Assembly (NCBI GenBank): GCA_015680905.1
Contig: CM027381.1
Coordinates: 20,623,501-20,687,500 of the forward strand
Direction: 5' to 3'
Origin: Coptis chinensis
Lineage: Eukaryota; Streptophyta; Magnoliopsida; Ranunculales; Ranunculaceae
Length of the DNA stretch: 64,000 bases
Shown: piece by piece, positions 23,433-33,766 of the stretch
How positions within the stretch are numbered: position 1 is the stretch's first letter
Layout: each line of letters opens with the position of its first letter
Translations under genes and position numbers: made by a program
Notes under the pieces: model-generated
What the model was told of the DNA's origin: nothing
What the model saw: only the letters and a program-made list of their open reading frames with translations
Databases searched by the model: none

Positions 23433-24834
23433 ACCTTTGGGTTGTACTTTCTCTTGGGCTAACTGCTATAAGGAAAGTTGGATGGACTGTACAATCTGTT
23501 GTTGGGTTTGCATAAAGGCCTCGAAACAATCCGGTTGTGGAGGAGTGTTTGTCACAGGTTGTGTGATAGGAACTATGTCACGTTGATTATTAACAGGTAG
23601 GTTGTTATAGTTATGATTAAGCGAAACAATACCTCTATTAGCATTATAATTATCATTGTTATAATTATTATAGTTCTCTTGTCCTTGTCCTTATCGTGGT
23701 GGAGCTTGGTTGTAATTATTTGTTGGCCTAACATTTTGATTATTATACCCTAGAGGTGTAACTTGTTGATTATTTCTCCAACTGAAGTTGGGATGTTAGT
23801 CTCCAAGGGGTGTTAGGAATATGATAGCTATTAATGGAGAAAACATTATATGTTTATAATGTTTGATGTTCGTAGGCGAGAGGACAATAGGAGTCGGGAT
23901 GCTCAGGACTCAAACAGGAATTACATGGATTAGAGTTGACATTCATAACGGGGACATGCTTTTGTTGAACAGAAATAACTTCTACCTTTCTAGTGAGAGA
24001 TTCGATTAAAGTTTTAAGCTTAGGATCGGGTTTAATCTCAAACATACCGGCAGCCTTAGCTGTTGAAGAAGAACTAGCAGAGCAGGGGATATCGTCACTA
24101 CCCAGGTTATTATTACGCTTTGTTTGATCTTCTAAAAACTTATAAGCCTCAGAGGCTCCTTTACTGAGGAAACTACCCCCATTCATTATATCTAGGACCT
24201 CTTTATGGTGGTGTAAAAGTCCCTTGAAAAAGGCACAAACTAACGTGTCTTTCGCAAGGTTATGATATGGACACTCTATAAGCAGGTCAGTGAAACGATT
24301 CCAAGCTTCCAAAAAGGATTCATGAGGATTCTGTCAAAAGAAATGAATCTTGGAAAACATTTCATCGGTCTTCCGTGGTGGGTAAGAATGTTCCATAAAT
24401 AGTTGAACAAGTTTGGCCCATGAGTCCACAGAATTAGGTGCTTGGGCAGTTAACGAAGACGCCGCCTTGTTGGCTAAGGTGAAAGGAAACACCCTTAGTT
24501 TAATTTGTTTTGCACCAACCATAGGATGATGGAATGTGGTAAGCATTTGTTCAATCCTACGCATATGCTGATAATGTTTTTCATGGTCTAACCTATGAAA
24601 AATGGGTAACAAATTAAATATATTTGGGGGGATTCAAAAATCCCCCACTGGGTCTGCAAGAACGATGCAAGATTTTGGGCTATCGTTCAAGGCTTTGTAA
24701 AAGTCAGAGAGAGGAGATTCTCTTTCTTCAGCCATTATTTTAGGTGTAGTGTGTGGTATACTAGATAGGGTTGTGTGTTGATGTTCACAATAGATTACGT
24801 TAATCATTTTTTCTCTACCTGACCTTAATCTCAT
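23433..24834 (-). pseudogene. gag of element A
   Basis: Starts at ATG 24834 (MRLRSGREK), a start shared with E, F and G. The capsid-like domain has HMRRIEQMLTTFHHP, EQIKLRVFPFTLA-like IKLRVFPFTLA, SWAKLVQLFMEH and KDTLVCAFFKGLLHHH. The zinc knuckle C-x2-C-x4-H-x4-C is seen as CNSCLSPEHPDSYC. There are stops near 24635 and 24333, and a frameshift near 23.8 kb moves it out of the protease frame. The Asn/Gln-rich segment after the knuckle is badly broken. Confidence 0.82.
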
Positions 24835-25410
24835 GCAAGGCTAAGTTCAATATTAAAGAAATACGACAACAGTAAAAAAAACCCTGATATGCTAGTATAA
24901 ATCCTCGAACAGGAGATGCGAGGAGTGGAAGAAATAAGTACCTGAATGCCTCCACGCTTTGCTTATGAATAACGTCTTGTATACACGAGCTTTGTGTATT
25001 TTTCAAGTTAGAAACATTGAATACCTTTAAGAAATGGAAGTTTGTACTAACCGGTGAAAAACAGGTTGTTCAGAAAAGGGTGCGAGTCGCACTCACAAGT
25101 AGCCTAGATAAGGCGTAGGTCGCGCTCCTTGTGTAACTCGAGTTCCAGGCGTGTCAGCGCAGGGGGCGCTTGAACTTTGCCTTGGATGGGCACATGTCGC
25201 GCACCATGTGTAACTCGAGTTCCATTCGTGTCGGTCTGGTATTTCGAACTTTGCTGGGATGGATAGGTGGCTTCGAGGCTTTTCTTGGATTTTTTTTTTA
25301 GTTTTTGAACCAAACAATCACTGTTAGAACCAAACAAGGGTGGGTGGGTTTAATGGGACCTTGGGAAGACTAACAATACGAACGAAAACAAGTCTAAATA
25401 GAACTAAGAT
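24835..25410 (-). other. 5' leader of element A with GC-rich repeats
   Basis: No gene. At about 25080-25215 a GC-rich island in otherwise AT-rich DNA repeats a unit containing gtcgcgc and tgtgtaactcgagttcc (25132 and 25210 regions). The same unit recurs in the ORF4 leader of this element. Confidence 0.65.
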
Positions 25411-25423
25411 GGCAGCGACGCCA
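25411..25423 (-). other. Primer binding site, tRNA-Asp type, element A
   Basis: TGGCGTCGCTGCC on the minus strand, 2 bp inside the 5' LTR. It matches the complement of the plant tRNA-Asp(GTC) 3' end (TGGCGCCGTTGCC) at 11 of 13 positions. Confidence 0.75.
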
Positions 25424-25425
25424 TT

Positions 25426-26978
25426 TGATAAAAGGTAAAACGCAAGTTTTACCTACGAATAAGTGATGAAACTCAAATGTAAGTAAAACTAGAACTAATC
25501 CGTACTTAATATCAAAGTTTTCTACTCTCGTTATCAATGCAATTTTTGGAGTAGAGAATTCGTTCCATTCCTAGTTATTTAGAATTCAAGTTAACTACGA
25601 TAATCAGTCTATCAAAATCAATGAGAGTAACGATGGAAATTATACTACGATGGTAATTCAAGTAATCAAGATACGATAATTCAAACTACGGAAATACTAA
25701 ATTGACAATATGAGGAGGAATTAGGGGGATTTGATTCCACCTTAATTCGACTTAATCAACTAACGAGGAATTGTCGTAATCAGAATTGCAATGCTTTCGC
25801 ATAGCAATTGGGTCTTTATAATCCCTAATTGTTCATGGTAATCTCTACCAACTAACAACTAGAATGTGAAGCAATCAAACCCATTCTCATGGTGAACTAA
25901 TTACTTTCTAGAATGGAATAGATTATTACAAATAATTCTATGCTAACAACAATAAAGTTTCATCAAGGCTTCCTCAATCCCCTCTAATGGAGGTTTTAAC
26001 TTTGAATCATTATACTATCATTTCTAAAACAAGAACAATCAAAACAAGTCATTATTGAATAACTACTTAACTTTATTAATCTAATTCAACAATAGTCTAA
26101 GATTCAAAATGGATTAAAACTGAATTTAAAACCAATTTAGAACTCAGATTATGAATACTAATTATCAATTTAAAACAACTAAATCTATGAATGAAGAATT
26201 GAATTCGAAATTAAATATTGAAATATAAACTAAGTATTTTATTCTAAAATTCAAAACTTATTCTAACAACTAATAAAATTGATAACTAACTAGATTCATC
26301 TATAAAAACTAATTTAATGAATTAAAACTAAGTATTTTTATCATTTACTCTTTAAAAAACTAACTAAAAACTAATTGACTAAGTAAAAAACAAGATAGCT
26401 TAAGAGCTAAGTCTTTGTCTCTCATATGGAGGAGACAAGATCCACAAATTAGTGCATGGGCTGAGGAGCCATGTTTTGGGCCGGAAAATCGAGACCAAAA
26501 CCTCATTACTTCAGTCCACGAAGGAGCTTTCAGCTAGAAATGACTTCAATAGCCTTTTCGTCTACTTATGCTCCTCTGATTAGGTCAAGGCTTAGAGCAT
26601 TAGAAAGCTCTTTTCGAGCTGGTCGTTTTGACGTAAGGTAGGCCCAATTTCGAGGTCTGAGTCCAAAGATATGGCCTCCGGAAGTTATGCTGACTTTTGT
26701 GCTCTATTTCTACCCGCGTTGACTTTGACTTTTCAGCTTTGATCAGGCTTTAAAAAGGTTTTTTCTCTTTGAATCTTGGCCTTTGATCATAGAACTTCTT
26801 AGCAACCAACCTTTGCTCCATTATCTCGCAAAAGGGGCGCAATTCTGCACATATTCGACTCCAATGCCTGAAATACATAAGAACACGATAACAGTACTAA
26901 CTCTTACTTATTAATCACATAATTGGTCTAAAAGTAATATTGTTAAGGGGTTAAAACTACAATTTTGGGCTCTTATCA
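25426..26978 (-). repeat. 5' LTR of element A
   Basis: 1553 bp. Begins TGATAAGAGCCC on the minus strand at 26978 and ends TTTTATCA at 25426, next to the primer site. Confidence 0.93.
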
Positions 26979-27226
26979 GATAGTAAGTAGCAAGTGTGAT
27001 CAATCGACCTTGGTTCCTTTGGACGTCATTTGAGTATGCGAGGAATATAAGTGCCCGCTGCACTTGAGGGAACGAACCTTGAGTGAATCTATCAGAGAGT
27101 TGTGATTGCAACACACCTTCGTGAGAATCCACCTTAAGGATGCTCTCCAAAAGTCTCAGAAACAACTCTGCTTTTGCATTTCATTGGTCATATTTTGCAC
27201 ATTTATCTTTAGATGAATAAATTATT

Positions 27227-27692
27227 GTAATGGTGATGTGCTGATGGCTTTTGGTGGCAGTTCGGCAAGACAGTCTGTGCTCTATCAAGAGCTTCTTGGA
27301 ATGCTGAAAGGGCTGGAAGGAACTGCGGATTTAAATATACAGCGGCTACAAGTCCAATCGGATTCTATGAGAACCATTCAGATTTTGAGCTTCAAAGAAG
27401 AGCCTCCTTGGTGCTGCAGAAACTTGTTTTTGCTTGCCTAAAAAAGTGGTCTCAAAGTTTGTACATGTCAATTTTAAGCATGTATTTAGGGAGGAAACCA
27501 AGCTGCCGACTATCTAGCAAAAGTAAGTAGAAATTGTGTAAATGAAACCATGTACTTTATTCCTCCTATGGATCAAAAACTTGATGAACTGATCAAGGGG
27601 GATAAAGAAGGGAAAATGTACTTGCGAGGTTGCCATTAAATAAAAGGTCGGGGAATCTTTAACCCCTAGTTAGTTCAAAAAAAAAAAAAAAA
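27227..27692 (+). mobile_element. 5'-truncated LINE tail (RNase H-like C-terminus) in element B
   Basis: Encodes a broken RVT_3-type RNase H region: NGDVLMAFGG at the start, ELLGMLKGLEG, VQSDSMRTIQIL, PPWCCRN, then after a frameshift NQAADYLAKV and LDELIKGDKEGKMYLRG, with stop TAA at 27637-27639. A short 3' UTR ends in a 16-bp poly-A at 27677-27692. Plant L1-type LINEs end in this way. The element B sequence is continuous on both sides. I did not find a clear target duplication. Confidence 0.75.
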
Positions 27693-27998
27693 GTTCAAAG
27701 AAGCTTGTCCTTATTCCTCATTAATGAGATGTATGGACTTCTAAGAATAAATAAGGAAATAAGACCCTTTGTACTATATAGAAGAAGTTTGTGAGTACCT
27801 TCACTGGAAAACTTTCACGAGGCTTAAAGCTCGTCTACTAGGGAATTCCTAATGGTTTAAGGGCTTTTTGCATATGGTCAATGCAATCGCACTCTACGAA
27901 ATGAGATTAGTATAACTTATAACAAATCACTCATTTGTGATCTTAGTTTTTCTCTCATCTTTGCTTGAGGACAAGCAAGATGCTATTTGGGGGGGTGG

Positions 27999-28717
27999 TG
28001 ATTAACTCCCAAATGTGCATTTTATTACCTTATATTACTACATTACAACCCTTCTTACGTTTAATGAAAAGACAACTTATAGCTTTTATTATCTTTTTCA
28101 GGTTACAGAGAATTTCATACCACTTATTATAAAAGCTGCATCTTAGCACCCAAAAGGAGCCTTAATCACGCTTAATATGAAGACCAGAAGCTGCTATGAA
28201 AAAGTGTTGAAAAAGTCAAAGTCAAAGGTCACAGTCAAAGGCCAAAGCCCTCAACTTAGAAGGCCAGAGATGGAGGCCCTTATCTTAAAATATGGCATTC
28301 TCCAAAACCTATCTTGGTCAAGAAGAAATCAAAAAGCAAAAGGAAAAGCAAAAGCATAAAGTGAAGTGTGAGGTGTCTCAAATATAATAGAGAAGGGCAA
28401 ATTAATAAAATACATAAAGTAGGGGTATATAATTTAAAAGTTAGGGAGAGAGAATGCACCTATAATTAATCTAGTGTCATGTAGAATTTAATTTCTAGTT
28501 ATTTATTTTTCAAGTCTTTTTACTTTATTGTTCTTCATTTTCTTTTCATTTCAATCTTGTTATTTTGCTTATTTCAATCAATCAATCAATCATTCTTATT
28601 TTGTTGTTATTTGTTTCAATCTTCAATTCAATACTTTCTTTCAATGTTTTGAATCATTTCCATCTTAAACAACTTAAGTTTTAATGTTTTTCATTCATAA
28701 ACTAAAAAACTGGACAA
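27999..28717 (+). repeat. 3' LTR of element B (truncated, different subfamily)
   Basis: Begins TGATTAACTCCCAAATG directly after a polypurine tract, unlike the TGATAAGAGC LTRs of the other elements, although the internal 3' region is similar. It has a TATA-like gtatataattt near 28430 and an (aatc) run at about 28577-28592. It is cut off by the inverted-repeat segment starting at 28718, so its true end is not seen. Confidence 0.65.
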
Positions 28718-28784
28718 GTTCTAAACTAAGAGTCTATCTTCTTCCTTCAAACTCCTATCATTCAAACTCTAAATAATCTAGGAT

Positions 28785-29745
28785 GAACCACATTCAAATC
28801 AACTTTGAAGATAATCCCACAACTCAGCTTCATTTGCTAAGAAGTTCACTTCTCTCCATGTGCTAGTGATTCTCAGTGTGTCAGCTTGGTAGTTATGTTG
28901 CACCATTTTTTTTTCAATTGCCATGAAATTTTTCCATAATTAAAGGCAGCGACAGCTGCCTTGGAGTCTGATTCAATCCAGATATTACTCCCAAAGATCA
29001 AATCTGAATCAACTAAGATCTTAGTGAGATTCATTTCTAAGAAACCTTGAATCCCTTACAAAATTGTAGATAGCTCTTGAAACAAAACTGATCTTCTTCC
29101 ATTAGCACCTGTAAATGCAAATAAAACTTCACCTCAAAAGTTCCTATCAACTCCTCCTGTACCACAACTGGTATCGGCAATAGATCCATTTGTGTTTAAT
29201 TTGGTAACACCTTCATCTGGCTTCATCTAAATGCATTATGTTTGCAATTTAGTTTTATAGTACACAAGAATACCAAGTCGATCGATCAATGAGAATTCTA
29301 TCTTGAATACTGGCATGTACCTGGGAGAGTTAACCTTGGAGATAGATGACTACCTCACTGATCAGCTTGGTCTCGACTGCTCTGCATGGCTGTACATAGT
29401 TGTTGAATCTTCTGTTGTTTCTTTCTTGCCACACATGACTCATAGTTGCACATGATTTTAGATCTTGTTGTTTACTTAGCAGATCTAACAGATACGGGTA
29501 TAAGTATAACTAGGTTCTTTCATCCTTGCAAAGACCATCAAGAAGTTGAATTCTATTTTATGAACCTGCAGTTGCTTAGTGTCTTGAACTCTAGCTAAAA
29601 GCTTTGTTGAAACAGCCAGAGATGGCATAATGTGTTGAACTCTAGTTAATTGCACTCGATTTTGAAAATGATATAAGCCCTCCACATTTCTTCTCTTGTG
29701 ATGATCAAGTAACACTGGTACTGGTGGCCATCATTTAAAGTGGTA
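28785..29745 (-). pseudogene. LINE-type RNase H / C-terminal reverse-transcriptase fragment
   Basis: On the minus strand, MSHVWQERNNRRFNN (about 29.44 kb) is the conserved W-ERN-R-F motif between the zinc-binding and RNase H parts of plant LINE proteins. It is followed by VTKLNTNGSIADTSCGTGG, GEVLFAFTGANG, LFQELSTIL and IWIESDSKAAVAAF, the RVT_3-type RNase H order. Several stops interrupt it. The frame 29485-29715 is the zinc-binding-region remnant. Confidence 0.7.
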
Positions 29746-29944
29746 TGAAAATTCGCTAAATCAAATACTAGCAATGTCCTACTGCCAGTAGAATATTTAC
29801 CTAGACACTTCATACTTAAAGCTTAACTTTTGTATTATTTTAACAATAAACTTTCATAAACTACACACTACACCATTTTGTGACATTTGCAGGGTTTTAA
29901 CCAACATTTCTAGAATTTTTTTGATCAATTGCAAACTGACACAA

Positions 29945-30140
29945 GTTTAAACCTAGGTTACATTAACACGGGTATGTAGGCGTGTTCATACCGAACATGG
30001 ATACAAATTATCGAACATGACAAAACATCAAAATTTGAGGTAAATTACATACAATATGTGTCCGACACAGACACGTGGATACTTATCCGACATGGATTTT
30101 TTTTCAAAATATGGCGTGTCCATGTAACCTAGGTTTAAAC
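29945..30140. mobile_element. MITE-like element with ~26-bp terminal inverted repeats
   Basis: Termini GTTTAAACCTAGGTTACAT (29945) and the reverse complement ending at 30140 match at 18+ of the outer 19 bases and most of the next 7. The body is 196 bp, non-coding, and contains GTGTCCGACACAGACACG. No obvious flanking duplication. Confidence 0.7.
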
Positions 30141-30610
30141 ATGTCTTAGATATGTTCAAGAAGAATGTAGCTGAAAACTACCATATATGCTTTTATTGTT
30201 TTCAGCTATAAAATTAACAGATATGACTAGCATACATGTTCAAGTTCAACCAAGTTACCTATTGTTGATATGAAATGTTCTCTGGTCATTAGAGATTGAA
30301 TTGTAATGTTTTGCTACAACATATAACACTAGGAGGAGTGTTCTATCCTACTTATTGTAGTAGTGTTCAGTCTACATAGGACATAACAAATCATAACTAC
30401 ACCAAAATCCATTACCACTTAAAAATGCAATTAAAAACCATACACAGAAATTAACGAAAAATTAGTACCCCTTGTTTGATTCTATGATGTCTGAAGTTGT
30501 ATTATGGTAGTAAGTTTTCAAAGTTGTATTGAATATTGAGATTCATCCTAGATTGTTTAAAGTTGAGAGATGGGAGTTTTAGGGAAGAAGGTAGACTCTT
30601 AGTTTAGGAC

Positions 30611-31830
30611 TGTTTACGTGATTTTATGTATTTCAGGCATTGGAGTCAATTATGTGCAGAAACGTGTCTCTTTTGCGAGATAAAGAAGCAATAGTTGGTT
30701 GCTAAGAAGTTCTATGATTAAAGGTCAAGATTCATGGAGAAAAAGCCTTTTTAAAACCCGGTCAAAGTTGAAAAGTCAAAATCAACGCGGGCAGAAATAA
30801 CACATAAAAGTCAGTAGAACTTCCGAAGACCGTATCTTTGGACTCAGACCTTGGAATTGGGCCTACCATATGTCAAATCGACGGGATCAAAAAGAGCTTT
30901 GTAATGGTTCAAGCTTTGACCCAATCAGAGGAGAAGAAGTAGACAAAAAGGCTGTTGCAGTGATTTCCAGTAGAGAAACCCTTTTTGGACCGAAGTAATC
31001 AAGTTTTGGGCTCGATTTTGTTCCCCAAAACATGGCTCCAAAGCCCATGCACGAATTTGTAGACCTAGCCCTCTTCTATATAAAGAGGACTAAGGCATCA
31101 CTCTTAGGAATAGTTTGTTATCCATAAATTTAGATTAGACTTAATTAATTAGTCAGTACTTAGTTTTTAATACAATTTTGAATCATTAAACTCTTTTTCA
31201 TTAGATTTAATAAAGTAATTTTATATTTCTTCAAGGATGTCTTCTTCTTCTTTATTTATTAATGATAGTTTGATGAATCAAAGCTAAAACCTCCATTAGA
31301 GGGGTTTAAGGAAGCTTTGATGAAAACTTGATTATGTCAGTGTAGAAGTAGTCGTAATAATCTATTCCACTCTAGAAGGTAGTTAATTCGCCATGAGAAT
31401 GGGTTTAAATTGCCTCACATGCTAATTATTAATTGGTAGAGATTTCCATGAATAATTAGGGATTAGAAAGACCCAATCTTTATGTGAACACATAAAGATT
31501 AGGATTACCACAAATCTATGCTAGTTTATTAAGTTGAATTCAAAGTGAAATCAAATCCCCCTAATTCCTTCTCATATTCGCATCGTAGTATTGAATTGCC
31601 GTAGTTTAAATCATAACATCTAAATTAGTTAAATCACCATCTTAGCATAATTTCATTTCATTACTCTCATCGATTTTGTTAGAATTATATAAACTAGAAA
31701 ATATTACATCTAAACGAGCTAGGAGTGGAACGAATTCTCTACTCCAATTATATTCTGATTCACGAGAGTTTTACTTATTCATAGTATAACTAGTTAAGAG
31801 TAGGTAAAACAATCGTTTTTATTATTATCA
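30611..31830 (+). repeat. 5' LTR of element E, 5'-truncated
   Basis: Aligns with 43517-44764 from tgtttacgtg onward and ends ttattatca before the primer site. TATATAAAG at 31077-31085, also present in the 3' LTR (43975-43983), is the likely promoter TATA box. Confidence 0.88.
31077..31085 (+). promoter_or_regulatory. LTR TATA box, element E
   Basis: TATATAAAG in the middle of the LTR, downstream of the 'cccatgcacgaatttgtaga' block. It is conserved in both E LTRs. Confidence 0.55.
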
Positions 31831-31832
31831 AA

Positions 31833-31845
31833 TGGCGCCCCTGCC
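31833..31845 (+). other. Primer binding site, tRNA-Asp type, element E
   Basis: TGGCGCCCCTGCC, 2 bp after the LTR. Eleven of 13 positions agree with the tRNA-Asp 3'-end complement. Confidence 0.75.
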
Positions 31846-32423
31846 ATTTTAGTTTTGTTTAGCTTCATTTCCTTTAGTAGTGTTAATCCTACCAAAACCC
31901 CATTAAACCCACCCACCCTTGTTTGGTTCTAACTGTGTTTATTTGGCTCAGAAACTAATTTTTTTCGCAGGAATACAAAGAGCGCGCCCCGTGCCCTTCT
32001 TAGCCAAATTCTAAGTGTGCCCCGCGCTAAAGTGCCTGGACATCATCTAAGGCAAGAGCGCGCCCTGTGCCCGTTTCAGACCAATTTGGAGCGCGCCCCG
32101 CGCCAAAGTGCCCGGACATCGCCCAAGGCAAGAGCGCGCCTCGCGTCCTACTTAGGTTAATTCCAAGCGCGCCATGCGCCCTCTTCTGAATAAGCCTGAT
32201 TTCACAGGTTAGTTCAAACTTTCATTTGTTCAAATTATTCAATGTTACTATCTTCTTGAATACACTGAAATCGCGTATACAAGACGCTATTCAAACGTGT
32301 AGCAAGGAGACATTTAGGTACTCCTTCTTCCCCTCCTTGCCTCTCCTGTTAGAGGATTTATTCTAGCATATTAGGGTTGTTTTGATTGTTGTCGTATTTC
32401 TTTAACATTGGACTTAGCCTTGC
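31846..32423 (+). other. 5' leader of element E with GC-rich tandem repeats
   Basis: At 31979-32180 a unit of the type gagcgcgccccgcgcc, spaced by aagtgcctggacatc-like sequence, repeats about three to four times. No gene. Confidence 0.75.
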
Positions 32424-33735
32424 ATGAGATTAAGGTCAGGTAAGGAAAAAACGTCGAACATAATCTATCATGACCGTCAACGCACACACCTATCTAATAT
32501 ACCACACAGTACACCTGAATCAATGGCTGAAGAAAGAGAGACTCCTCTCTCTGACTTTTACAGACCCAGTGGGGGATTTCCGAATCCCCCCGAATATATT
32601 TAATTTGTTAACAGTTTTTCATGGGTTAGACCATAAGAAATCTTATCAGTATATGCGTAGGATTGAACAAGTTCTTACCACATTCCATCATTCTACGGTA
32701 GGCATGGAACAAATTAAACTGAGAGTGTTTCCTTTCACCCTAGCATATAAGGCGGCATCTTGGTTAACTGCCCAAGCGCCTAATTTTGTGAACTCATGGG
32801 CAAAACTTGTTCAATTGTGTATGGAATAGTTTTACCTACCACTGAAGGCATATGAAATGCTTTACAAGATTCATTTTTTCTGCCAGAATCCTCAGGAATC
32901 CTTTGTAGAGGCCTGGAATCATTTCACTGATTTTCTTATAGAGTGTCCACATCATAACCTTGCGAAAGACACATTAGTTCGTGCCTTTTTCAAGGGGCTT
33001 TTACACCATCATAAAGGGGTTCTTGATATAATGAATGGGGGTAGTTTCCTCAGTAAAAGAGCCTCAGAGGCTTATAGATTTTTAGAAGATCAAACAAAGC
33101 GTAATAATAACTAGGGGGGGTAGTGACGATATCCCCCACCCCGCTAGTTCTTTTTCAACAGTTAAGGCTTCCAGTATGTTTGAGGTTAAATTTGATCCTG
33201 AGCTTAAAACTATAATTGAATCCTTCACTAAAAAGGAATAAGCTATTTCTGTTCAACAAAAGCCTACCCTTGTCATGAATGTCAACTCTATTCCATGTAA
33301 TTTATGTTTGAGTCCTGAGCATCCCGACTCCTATTGTCCTCTTGCCAATGAACAACAACCATCACAACCAGATAATGTTTGCTCCATTAATAGCTATCCT
33401 ATTCCTAATGCCCCTTGGAGACAAAATCCCAACTTCAGTTGGAGAAATAATCAACAAGTTACACCTCCAGGGTATAATAATCAAAATGTTAGGCCATCAA
33501 ACAATTACAACCAAGCTCCACCACGACAAGGACAAGGTAATTATAATAATTATAATGCTAATAGAGGTATCATTCCGGTTAATAATAACTATCACAACCC
33601 ACCCGTTAATAACCAACGTGAGATAGTTCTTGTCACACCACCTGTAACAACCATTCCTCCACAGCCGGATCATTTCGACGCCTTCATGCAAACCCAACAA
33701 CAGATTTTACAGTCCATCCAACATTCCAGACAGTA
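32424..33735 (+). pseudogene. gag of element E
   Basis: ATG at 32424 (MRLRSGKEK). A short deletion near 32570 relative to A removes the KALNDSPKSC segment and shifts frame. Capsid-like blocks: YMRRIEQVLTTFHH, IKLRVFPFTLA, SWAKLVQLCME; then KDTLVRAFFKGLLHHH and the zinc knuckle CNLCLSPEHPDSYC (33294-33337). The Asn/Gln/Pro-rich tail runs to 33735 and is well preserved here. Stops at 32827 and 33112 and a further frameshift near 33.1-33.2 kb. Confidence 0.82.
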
Positions 33736-33766
33736 GTTAACCTAAGAGAAAGTACAACCAAAATGT

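Larger units (their letters stand above)
11926..26978 (-). mobile_element. Element A: complete Athila-like LTR retrotransposon inserted in element B
   Basis: Both LTRs are present (11926-13479 and 25426-26978). The element is flanked by the perfect 5-bp duplication gatag at 11921-11925 and 26979-26983, and has a primer site and polypurine tract in the expected places. Internal order on the minus strand: leader, gag, protease, RT, RNase H, integrase, ORF3, ORF4, 3' region. The ~15-kb length is larger than many Ty3/gypsy elements and in the range of Athila-type ones. Coding regions carry several nonsense mutations and at least one frameshift, so it is not autonomous. By eye the LTRs differ at a few percent of sites. 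Confidence 0.92.
26979..28717 (+). mobile_element. Element B, right fragment with 3' LTR
   Basis: Starts with the second gatag copy and continues the 3' region interrupted at 11925. Collinear with element C (9690-10258), including gaagtttgtgagtaccttca and the hairpin ttgcttgaggacaagcaa before the polypurine tract at about 27985-27998. It carries a LINE tail insertion. Confidence 0.75.
28718..30610. mobile_element. Segment bounded by ~95-bp terminal inverted repeats (Mutator-like or similar)
   Basis: The left end 28718-28815 (gttctaaactaagagtctat...) and the right end 30515-30610 (reverse complement gtcctaaactaagagtctac...) match at roughly 80 percent by eye. Inside are a LINE fragment on minus and a small MITE-like element. 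No target duplication was found: the left flank is element B LTR and the right flank is element E LTR. Long inverted repeats with a captured gene piece recall Pack-MULE elements, but no transposase is present and the class is unproven. Confidence 0.55.

Noticed and set aside
24815-25337. Small minus-strand frames in the A leader as an upstream gene
   Set aside because: They cover the GC-rich leader repeats and are not conserved in E, F or G.
29866-29875. CACTACACCA as a second CACTA terminus
   Set aside because: No partner end (TGGTGTAGTG) and no subterminal repeats were found nearby; ten bases alone are weak.
33342-33626. 94-codon frame and its antisense partner in the gag tail
   Set aside because: Both are shadows of the Asn/Gln-rich gag C-terminus, where AAT/AAC repeats keep other frames open.
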